A DNA stretch of 55,768 nt from the NCBI GenBank assembly GCA_003141095.1, contig PLKM01000016.1, positions 1 to 55,768 of the forward strand, read 5' to 3'. The translations under genes were made by a program, and so were the position numbers. Below, one piece after another: positions 50,017 through 55,768 of the stretch. The notes beneath the pieces were generated by a model. That model saw only the letters and a list, made by a program, of their open reading frames with translations. It had not been told where the DNA came from and made no database searches. This DNA is from Acidimicrobiaceae bacterium. Lineage in GTDB: Bacteria > Actinomycetota > Acidimicrobiia > Acidimicrobiales > RAAP-2. Each line of letters starts with the position of its first letter. The first letter of the stretch is position 1.

Positions 50017-53000
50017 GTGTTTCGCCCCGTCAGCGCTGAACTTGATTTTGTGGCCATCGAAGAGGCCGAGCTCGCGCGGTGGAAGGCCAATGACGTTTTC
50101 GCCCGTTCGATGAAGGAGCGCTCGGGCGCCGAACCATGGATCTTCTACGAAGGACCTCCCACCGCCAACGGCATGCCCGGGCTTCACCACGTATGGGCGC
50201 GCGTCTATAAGGATCTCTTCTGTCGCTACCAGACCATGCAGGGTCACTACGTTGCGCGCCGCGCGGGTTGGGATACCCACGGACTCCCGGTCGAAGTCCA
50301 GGTTGAGAAGCAGCTGGGCATCTCAGGGAAAAAGGCCATTGAAGAGCAGATCGGGATCGCGGAGTTCACGAGACTTTGTCGCGAATCGGTGCTGACCTAT
50401 GTCGGAGAGTTCGAAAGGCTCACTGAGCGCATCGGTTACTGGACCGATATGGAGCACGCGTATTACACCTACCACCCCTCCTACGTTGAGTCAGTGTGGT
50501 GGCAACTCCAACAACTCTTCGACCGCGGTCTGTTGTATGAGGATCTCAAAGTAGTTCCCTACTGCCCGCGGTGTGGCACCGCCCTCTCGAGCCACGAACT
50601 CGGTCAGGCCGGCGTGTACACCGACGAAGTCGATGAGAGTTGCTACGTGCGACTGCGCATCACCGACGCCGACACCCACGGAGGGCTCCACGGAGCCACG
50701 CACCTCGTGGCGTGGACGACGACTCCGTGGACGCTGCTTTCCAACGTCGCCATCGCGGTCAATCCCGACGTTGCCTACGCCGTCGTTGACGGCCTGGTGG
50801 TCGCCGAGGCGCTCGTCGAGTCGGTCTTTGGCGAAGGCGCCACTATCGGTGCCACCCTGCACGGGAGCGAGCTCGTGGGCGTGCACTACGAGCGTCCCTT
50901 TGACGACGTCGAGCTTCCCGCTGGCGTCGATGCCTGTTACGTCGTCGCCGCCGACTACGTCACCACCGACGACGGGACGGGTCTCGTGCATCAAGCTCCG
51001 GCTTTTGGCGAGATCGACCGTCAGGTCGCGCGTGATCACTCGCTGCCCACGGTCAATCCGGTGGGCCCCGACGGCTGCTTCACCGCCGAGATCGCGTGGC
51101 TCGAGGGCCAAGGCGTCCGCAGCGCGAACCACGCAATCAACGACGAACTCGAGCGTCGCGGGTTACTGCTGCGCCGTTTCGACTACGTCCACTCGCTGCC
51201 GCACTGCTGGCGCTGCGGCACGGTCCTGATCTACTGGGGAAAGCCAAGTTGGTACGTCGCGACGAGCCAGTTCAAAGATAAATTGCTGTCTGAGAATGCG
51301 ACGATTGACTGGCACCCCGCCCACATCCGAGAGGGCCGCTTCGGCGAATGGTTGTCGAACAATGTTGATTGGGCGCTTTCGCGCGACCGCTTCTGGGGCA
51401 CGCCGTTGCCGATTTGGCGTTGCGAGGACGGTCACTTCACGTGCGTGGGATCGCGCGCCGAGCTGTCGGAGTTGACGGGAGAGGACCTCGGCGAGATCGA
51501 TCCTCATCGACCCGCCATTGACGAAGTGGTGGTGCCGTGTCGAACGTGCGGTGAACCAGCGCACCGCGAGGAGGCCGTCATCGACGCGTGGTTCGACTCG
51601 GGCGCCATGCCGGCCGCCCAGGTGGGCTTCCCCCACGTTGAGGGCAGCAGGGAGGCGATGCAGTTCCCGGCGCAGCTGGTGGTGGAAGCCATTGACCAGA
51701 CTCGCGGATGGTTCTACTCGTTGTTGGCGGTCAACACCCTGGTATTCGGTGAAAAGCCCTACGAGCACGTGCTGTGCCTCGGCCACATCGTTGACGAGAA
51801 CGGGAAGAAGATGAGCAAGTCCGTGGGCAATGTGATTGACCCGTGGGAGGTTCTCAACACCCGCGGCGCTGATCCACTGCGCTGGTGGATGTTTTCCCAG
51901 GGCTCGCCGTGGACGTCGACCCGGGCGGGACTGAACGCCATCGATGCGTCACTTCGAGAAACGTTGGCGACGTTGTGGAACACTTTCAGTTTCTTCACCA
52001 CGTACGCGTCGCTCAACAACTTCGATCCGAGTGACGTCGAGATTCCCGCTCCGGAGAACCGAGCGGCGATTGATCAATGGATCTTGTCTCGCTTGGAGAG
52101 CGTCACGGACGTAGTAACCACGGCCCTCGATGGCTACGAGCCACTCGCCGGAACCGCCGCGCTCGCCCAACTGATCGACGACGTCTCGAACTGGTACGTT
52201 CGCCGGAGTCGTCGACGTTTCTGGCGTACCGATCCGAGCACGCCGCGCTCGGACTCGCTCGCGGCGCAGGCGACGCTGCTGGAAGTCCTTCAGCGAGTCA
52301 CGTTGCTCATCGCGCCGTTCTGTCCCTTCGTCTCCGAGCGCCTCTACAGCGAGTTGTTCGACGTCGATGATGCGGCGTCGGTGCACCTGGCGGACTGGCC
52401 GGTGGGCACACCGGGTCAGCGCAATGTTGACCTCGAAGAGTCGATGGACGTGGCTCGTCGCCTCACATCGCTCGGACGAGCTGCTCGCGCCGAGGCGGGT
52501 ATCAAGGTCCGCCAGCCCCTCTCGCGTGCGCTGGTGTTCCTGGCGTTGGGCTCACCCATGCCCCCGGCGGGGATCGTGGAGGACGAACTGAATGTGGACC
52601 TGCTCGAGTACGGGACCGAGCTCGCCGAGGTACTTACGTTTGAACTGGTCCCGAACTTCCGCACGGTCGGACCCCGCCTCGGTGAAGCCGTCAAGGAGCT
52701 GAAGCCTGCGCTCGCGAAGCTGGACTCGGTGGCGAGCGCCGAGACGCTCGAAGCCGGGGGAGTCGTGTCGGTCTCGTTGTCGACGGGCACGTTCGAGTTG
52801 GGCAGCGATGACCTCGAGCTTCGTGTGAAGAGCCAAGGTGGATTTGCGGTGTCGCGCGACGGTGGCGAAGTCATCGCCCTCGATCTCACGCTGGACGATG
52901 ATCTTCGCCGAAGAGGCTATCTGCGCGACGTCGTGCGCCAGGTGCAGGACCTGCGAAAGAATTCGGGTTTTGACGTCTCGGATCGGATAGTCCTCCACGT

Positions 53001-53151
53001 CACTGGTATTGACGACCTGCGCGACGGGTTTGCGACCCTCGCGAGCGAGGTGCTTGCCGTGGAAGTGATCGCGGGCGAGGGAACCGGCGAGGGAACCGTG
53101 CTGGAACTGGATGATGGTCGCGACGCGAAGGCGTGGGTGACGAAGGCTTAG
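50017..53151 (+). CDS. ileS: Isoleucyl-tRNA synthetase
   Basis: The 1044-aa class I synthetase has the HIGH-equivalent in PPTANGMPGLHHVWARVYKD (near residue 56), the KMSKS motif in GKKMSKSVGN, an editing (CP1) domain with HLVAWTTTPWTLLSNVAIAVNP and YVTTDDGTGLVHQAPAFG, and zinc-like Cys pairs (CPRCGTALS and CRTCGEP). Its size and C-terminal anticodon-binding region place it in the longer, eukaryote-like group (IleS2-like) found in many actinobacteria, some of which resist mupirocin. GTG 50017 follows AAGGAG by 4 nt; the open frame upstream to 49621 is the shadow of the GNAT gene. Its stop overlaps that of the convergent MarR gene. Confidence 0.95.
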   Translation: MFRPVSAELDFVAIEEAELARWKANDVFARSMKERSGAEPWIFYEGPPTANGMPGLHHVWARVYKDLFCRYQTMQGHYVARRAGWDTHGLPVEVQVEKQLGISGKKAIEEQIGIAEFTRLCRESVLTYVGEFERLTERIGYWTDMEHAYYTYHPSYVESVWWQLQQLFDRGLLYEDLKVVPYCPRCGTALSSHELGQAGVYTDEVDESCYVRLRITDADTHGGLHGATHLVAWTTTPWTLLSNVAIAVNPDVAYAVVDGLVVAEALVESVFGEGATIGATLHGSELVGVHYERPFDDVELPAGVDACYVVAADYVTTDDGTGLVHQAPAFGEIDRQVARDHSLPTVNPVGPDGCFTAEIAWLEGQGVRSANHAINDELERRGLLLRRFDYVHSLPHCWRCGTVLIYWGKPSWYVATSQFKDKLLSENATIDWHPAHIREGRFGEWLSNNVDWALSRDRFWGTPLPIWRCEDGHFTCVGSRAELSELTGEDLGEIDPHRPAIDEVVVPCRTCGEPAHREEAVIDAWFDSGAMPAAQVGFPHVEGSREAMQFPAQLVVEAIDQTRGWFYSLLAVNTLVFGEKPYEHVLCLGHIVDENGKKMSKSVGNVIDPWEVLNTRGADPLRWWMFSQGSPWTSTRAGLNAIDASLRETLATLWNTFSFFTTYASLNNFDPSDVEIPAPENRAAIDQWILSRLESVTDVVTTALDGYEPLAGTAALAQLIDDVSNWYVRRSRRRFWRTDPSTPRSDSLAAQATLLEVLQRVTLLIAPFCPFVSERLYSELFDVDDAASVHLADWPVGTPGQRNVDLEESMDVARRLTSLGRAARAEAGIKVRQPLSRALVFLALGSPMPPAGIVEDELNVDLLEYGTELAEVLTFELVPNFRTVGPRLGEAVKELKPALAKLDSVASAETLEAGGVVSVSLSTGTFELGSDDLELRVKSQGGFAVSRDGGEVIALDLTLDDDLRRRGYLRDVVRQVQDLRKNSGFDVSDRIVLHVTGIDDLRDGFATLASEVLAVEVIAGEGTGEGTVLELDDGRDAKAWVTKA

Positions 53152-53606
53152 CGCGGCGTGTTCAACTTGGTGAGCAGCGCGGCGAGCGTTTCGCGCTCGT
53201 CGCCGCTGAGCCGCGACGCCATGTTGTCCTCAAGGTAGTCCAGGTGCACGTCCAGCGCCTCGTCGAGCTTCTGATTACCCAACTCGGTGATGGCGACGTG
53301 AATGGCGCGCCGGTCGCTTGGACAGTGGTGGCGTGCGACGAAACCCGCTTCTTCGAGTCGGTCGATGAGCCGGGTCGTTCCACCGGTCGAGTGCACTATC
53401 GCGTCAGCGACCTGATTCATCTTCAATCGGCCGTCCGGGGCCTTTCTCAGCTGCAGCAGAACCTCAAACCACGCGAGCGGCAGATTGCAGGTCGCTTCGA
53501 GCTCCAGGCCCAGGCTTTTGGAAAGGCGGGCGTTGGTCTCCAACAGGAGACCAAAGAGCACGACACGTTCGTCACCTGATGGGCAGGCAGTTGGTTGAAT
53601 GGCCAC
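53148..53606 (-). CDS. MarR-family regulator
   Basis: The 152-aa protein has the MarR winged helix: LPLAWFEVLLQLRKAPDGRLKMNQVADAIVHSTGGTTRLIDRLEEAGFVARHHCPSDRRAIHVAITELGNQKL. TAAAAT exactly 6 nt before GTG 53606 suggests a leaderless message. It is divergent from the YceI gene, with a good promoter and a palindrome in the gap, so it most likely represses YceI and itself. The ligand is unknown; Cys near the N-terminus is possible as a redox sensor. Confidence 0.87.
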   Translation of the reverse strand: MAIQPTACPSGDERVVLFGLLLETNARLSKSLGLELEATCNLPLAWFEVLLQLRKAPDGRLKMNQVADAIVHSTGGTTRLIDRLEEAGFVARHHCPSDRRAIHVAITELGNQKLDEALDVHLDYLEDNMASRLSGDERETLAALLTKLNTPR

Positions 53607-53612
53607 GTCCCA

Positions 53613-53618
53613 ATTTTA
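53613..53618 (-). promoter_or_regulatory. -10 box for leaderless MarR transcript
   Basis: Minus-strand TAAAAT, 6 nt, GTG 53606. Confidence 0.45.
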
Positions 53619-53645
53619 GCATAAACTTCACCTTGCGATTACTTC

Positions 53646-53675
53646 TTGACAAGTTGTTGTAGATGCAACTATACT
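53646..53675 (+). promoter_or_regulatory. YceI promoter with a MarR-like operator between -35 and -10
   Basis: TTGACA (53646-53651), an 18-bp spacer and TATACT (53670-53675) make the best sigma-70-type promoter in the window. Within the spacer TTGTAGATGCAA (53657-53668, flanked by G and C) is an imperfect palindrome of the TTGYA-TRCAA kind favoured by MarR proteins. Binding here would block RNA polymerase. Confidence 0.6.
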
Positions 53676-53716
53676 TGACGGTACACAGCAAGTGTCCAAC
53701 CAATAGGAGATTCAAG

Positions 53717-54262
53717 ATGAGCAACCTTCCCGCTCCCGGCGTCTACAACGTCGATGCAGTTCACTCAACCATTAGTTTCGTCGCACGCCACCTCGTAGCC
53801 GCCAAGGTTCGTGGCAGTTTCACTGACTTCTCAGGTGTAATCACCATTGGTGACAGCTTCGAGAATTCAACGGTGGAAGCAACGGTGCAAGCGGCGAGCA
53901 TCACTACGAACAACGAAATGCGCGACGGCCACCTGAAGAGTGGCGACTTCCTCGAAGAGGAGACCTTTCCGACGTTGATCCTCAAGTCAACGAAGATCAC
54001 CGCGAAGAGTGGCGACAAGTACGAACTGACCGCTGACCTTACAATCAAGGGCGTCACCAAGTCCGTCAACTTCGACCTTGAGTACCTCGGCACGGGCCCC
54101 AGCATGGCTCCTGGTGTTTCGGTGACCGGCTTCGAAGCCAGCGCCGAGATTGACCGCCGTGAATTCAACGTCAACTTCGAGGGAACCATTGAGAACGGCA
54201 GCCTCGTTGTCGGCAACAAGATCGTCCTCGAACTCGCGATTGAGGCCCACCAGCAGGCCTAG
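53717..54262 (+). CDS. YceI-family polyisoprenoid-binding (lipocalin-like) protein
   Basis: The 181-aa protein matches YceI: GVYNVDAVHSTISFVARHLVAAKVRGSFTDFSGVITI at the start, ASITTNNEMRDGHLKSGDFLEEETFPTLILKST in the middle, and a closing FNVNFEGTIENGSLVVGNKIVLELAIEA. YceI proteins bind isoprenoid or quinone-like lipids. No signal peptide is present, so this one is cytoplasmic. AGGAGA (53705-53710) lies 6 nt before ATG 53717. A strong terminator follows. Confidence 0.9.
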   Translation: MSNLPAPGVYNVDAVHSTISFVARHLVAAKVRGSFTDFSGVITIGDSFENSTVEATVQAASITTNNEMRDGHLKSGDFLEEETFPTLILKSTKITAKSGDKYELTADLTIKGVTKSVNFDLEYLGTGPSMAPGVSVTGFEASAEIDRREFNVNFEGTIENGSLVVGNKIVLELAIEAHQQA

Positions 54263-54280
54263 GCCGTCCATGAAGTAGTC

Positions 54281-54312
54281 AAAACGCCGGGGGCTTTGGC
54301 CCCCGGCGTTTT
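54281..54312. terminator. Strong rho-independent terminator after YceI
   Basis: AAAACGCCGGGGGC, a 4-nt loop, then GCCCCCGGCGTTTT: a 14-bp perfect stem with a T tail. Confidence 0.9.
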
Positions 54313-54318
54313 GCTCGT

Positions 54319-54324
54319 TACGAT
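54319..54324 (+). promoter_or_regulatory. -10 box for leaderless 40-aa membrane protein
   Basis: TACGAT, 6 nt, ATG 54331, 7 bp after the terminator. Confidence 0.45.
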
Positions 54325-54330
54325 AGAGGC

Positions 54331-54453
54331 ATGGCAGAGGAATCGAAGGGTAAGGGCGTCAAGTCAACCATTGGTGTCGTCGGAGCGATCGCCACGATCG
54401 TCTCGGTGTGGTGGTTTGCGCTGCGCCCGCGCAAGAAGAAGCGCGAAGAGTAG
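54331..54453 (+). CDS. 40-aa single-span membrane protein
   Basis: The frame reads MAEESKGKGVKSTIGVVGAI and so on: a charged start, one hydrophobic helix (about residues 12-28, ending VWWFAL) and a strongly basic tail with RPRKKKREE. The promoter spacing (TACGAT-N6-ATG) and the terminator on one side and hairpin on the other support a real one-gene unit. The positively charged C-terminus predicts it lies inside. Its function is unknown. Confidence 0.65.
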   Translation: MAEESKGKGVKSTIGVVGAIATIVSVWWFALRPRKKKREE

Positions 54454-54455
54454 TT

Positions 54456-54477
54456 CCGCAGGATCTAGGTCCTGCGG
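54456..54477 (+). terminator. Hairpin after the 40-aa protein gene
   Basis: CCGCAGGA and TCCTGCGG pair around a 6-nt loop, 2 bp after the stop. There is no T run, so its strength as a terminator is unclear. Confidence 0.5.
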
Positions 54478-54503
54478 TTCGTGCGGATCGGGGTAGCGGG
54501 CGT

Positions 54504-54509
54504 TAGCGT
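54504..54509 (+). promoter_or_regulatory. -10 box for leaderless MFS transcript
   Basis: TAGCGT, 6 nt, ATG 54516. Confidence 0.45.
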
Positions 54510-54515
54510 TGATCG

Positions 54516-55766
54516 ATGGCTTCCGCTTCTTTTGCTCCCTTACGTCATAGAAGCTTCACCCTCGCCTTGAGTTCTTCCTTCGTCTCCTCGTCGGGAACGT
54601 GGATGCAGACGGTGGCGCTCGGCGTGTACATCACCGAAAAGACGAACAACGACATTTGGTTGGGACTCCTCACCGCGGCCGCCTGGTTACCGGCACTCGT
54701 GGGCTCACCGGTGGGCGGTGTCTTTTCTGACCGGTTCAGCCGTCAACGCTGGATCCAGGCGAACAACTTCGTCATGGCGATCACCGCGAGCACCCTCGCC
54801 GTCGCCGAGATCACCCATCATCTGAGTTTGCAGTTGGCCTGTTATCTCGCCGTGATTGAAGGACTGTGCGGCTCCGCATCGTGGGCCGCGTGGCAGTCGT
54901 TGCTGCGCGACCTCGTGAATGACGATGAGGTGCTCGCCGCGGTCTCGTTGTCGTCCGCGCAGTTCAATCTCGGACGAGTCATCGGTCCCACGCTCGCGGG
55001 CGTCGCGATCGCCGTCGGCTCGACGGGCTGGTGTTTCGCGCTCAACGCCGCGTCGTTCATCTTCGTGGTCGTCATCTTCTCGTTCGTGAAGAGCCCGTCT
55101 CGAGCAAAGGTGCTGACCAAAGTTCGCGTGGGGGCCGAGACGATCGTGGGAGCCAAGGTGGCGTGGTCGGTGAAAGGATGCCGCAATCCAATAATCGGGG
55201 TCGGCACCGTAGCGCTGATTTCGAGTCCCTTCATCGCCCTGGTGCCGGCGATGGCGGTCCACACCCTGCACTCAGGCAAGGTGGGCATCGCGTGGCTCGT
55301 CGGGGCTCAAGGAGTGGGCGCGGTGATCGGCGCCCTGACGCTGCCGGGCGTGGCTCGGCGCTGTTCGCGGCTGACGGTGTTGCGCGGCTCGCTGTACGTA
55401 CTCGCACTCTCGGAGGCTCTGTACGCGCTCGCTCCGACATTGGCGCTCTCGGTCTGCGCGCTGGTGATACTCGGTGGAGCGTACGTTGGATCGCTCACCG
55501 GGCTCAATACATCGGTGCAACTGCACGCTCCACAAGGTGAGCGGTCGCGAATCTTGGCGCTGTACACCCTTTCACTTTCGATCTTCTATCCCTTCGGGGC
55601 GATCGCGCAGTCGGCATTTTCAACGACGTGGGGAGTTCGTCCCGTGATGTTCGGGGCGGGCTGTTTGATGGGCCTCATTCTGATCATGGTGAACTTTTTT
55701 AAACCGACGTTCTGGGCGGAGATCGGCGCGTCCCCGTCGGAGCGGTTGAATTTGCTGGCAGACTAG
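54516..55766 (+). CDS. MFS transporter, EntS-like (MFS_3) type
   Basis: The 416-aa protein has 12 predicted helices. It starts with FAPLRHRSFTLALSSSFVSSSGTWMQTVALGVYI, typical of the enterobactin exporter (EntS/DUF894) group, then GGVFSDRFSRQRWIQANNF as the loop 2-3 motif, and SWAAWQSLLRDLVNDDEVLAAVSLSSAQFNLGRVIGPTLAGVAI, another group signature. Members export siderophores or macrolide-like compounds; no biosynthetic genes are nearby, so the cargo is unknown. It ends 2 bp before the window edge. Confidence 0.87.
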   Translation: MASASFAPLRHRSFTLALSSSFVSSSGTWMQTVALGVYITEKTNNDIWLGLLTAAAWLPALVGSPVGGVFSDRFSRQRWIQANNFVMAITASTLAVAEITHHLSLQLACYLAVIEGLCGSASWAAWQSLLRDLVNDDEVLAAVSLSSAQFNLGRVIGPTLAGVAIAVGSTGWCFALNAASFIFVVVIFSFVKSPSRAKVLTKVRVGAETIVGAKVAWSVKGCRNPIIGVGTVALISSPFIALVPAMAVHTLHSGKVGIAWLVGAQGVGAVIGALTLPGVARRCSRLTVLRGSLYVLALSEALYALAPTLALSVCALVILGGAYVGSLTGLNTSVQLHAPQGERSRILALYTLSLSIFYPFGAIAQSAFSTTWGVRPVMFGAGCLMGLILIMVNFFKPTFWAEIGASPSERLNLLAD

Positions 55767-55768
55767 TC

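Noticed and set aside
1-55768. CRISPR array, rRNA/tRNA genes, transposase, integrase or phage genes
   Set aside because: I looked for regularly spaced repeats, tRNA-like foldings and the usual mobile-element protein motifs, and found none that hold up.

Overview
The window is about 55.8 kb of G+C-rich bacterial chromosome (roughly 60 % G+C by eye) with closely packed genes on both strands. The gene set suggests an actinobacterium, possibly of the class Acidimicrobiia: pyruvate:ferredoxin oxidoreductase, luciferase-like (probably F420-dependent) oxidoreductases, a DUF5522 protein, class-typical transporters, and many genes that look leaderless (a TANNNT -10 box exactly 6 nt before ATG/GTG). 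The taxonomic call is inference. I see no rRNA, tRNA, CRISPR array, integrase, transposase or prophage, so this is core/accessory chromosome rather than a mobile island.

Layout. 1-3.7 kb: the end of a 2-oxoacid:ferredoxin oxidoreductase operon (alpha, beta, then a GltD-like NADPH/FAD protein fused to a 2x[4Fe-4S] ferredoxin). 3.8-6.7 kb: an azoreductase/esterase/LLM-oxidoreductase operon divergent from its probable HxlR regulator. 6.7-8.3 kb: pirin and a small membrane protein. 8.4-14.7 kb: nearly the whole histidine pathway. hisA is divergent from a translationally coupled run of a TrpR-family regulator, hisG, a compact hisD, a fused hisC-hisB, hisH, hisF and hisIE. 14.8-16.8 kb: a two-gene ExxE membrane-protein unit, a DODA-type dioxygenase and a 44-codon coiled-coil gene. 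16.9-22.2 kb: APC permease, TetR regulator, a clearly decayed amidohydrolase gene, glutamate dehydrogenase and an LLM oxidoreductase. 22.2-25.9 kb: a heterodimeric ABC exporter. 26.0-29.4 kb: a pyrimidine/purine salvage group (upp, a yeast-type cytosine deaminase, a phosphoribosyltransferase, an NCS1 permease). 29.6-36.8 kb: exported proteins (DUF5666 protein, Tat-dependent oligopeptide-type binding protein, a LppX/LprG-like protein), an MFS and a CadD-type transporter, threonine dehydratase. 36.8-45.7 kb: an amine/amino-acid catabolic cluster (DAO-family oxidase, class III aminotransferase, Lrp regulator, a frameshifted aldehyde dehydrogenase, USP, APC permease, alanine dehydrogenase). 45.7-46.1 kb: a decayed MFS fragment. 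46.1-55.8 kb: housekeeping and stress genes (quinone reductase-like protein, glutathione peroxidase, acetyltransferases, HAD phosphatase, ileS, MarR/YceI pair, two small or transport genes).

The most unusual points are: the his locus, with a TrpR-family regulator as first gene, a HisC-HisB fusion and a shortened HisD; the ferredoxin-fused NADPH oxidoreductase behind PorAB; the salvage island with a eukaryote-like cytosine deaminase and back-to-back promoters; the repeated TANNNT-N6-start architecture; and two, possibly three, genes caught at different stages of decay. I see no convincing evidence of a wholly new defence or mobile system.
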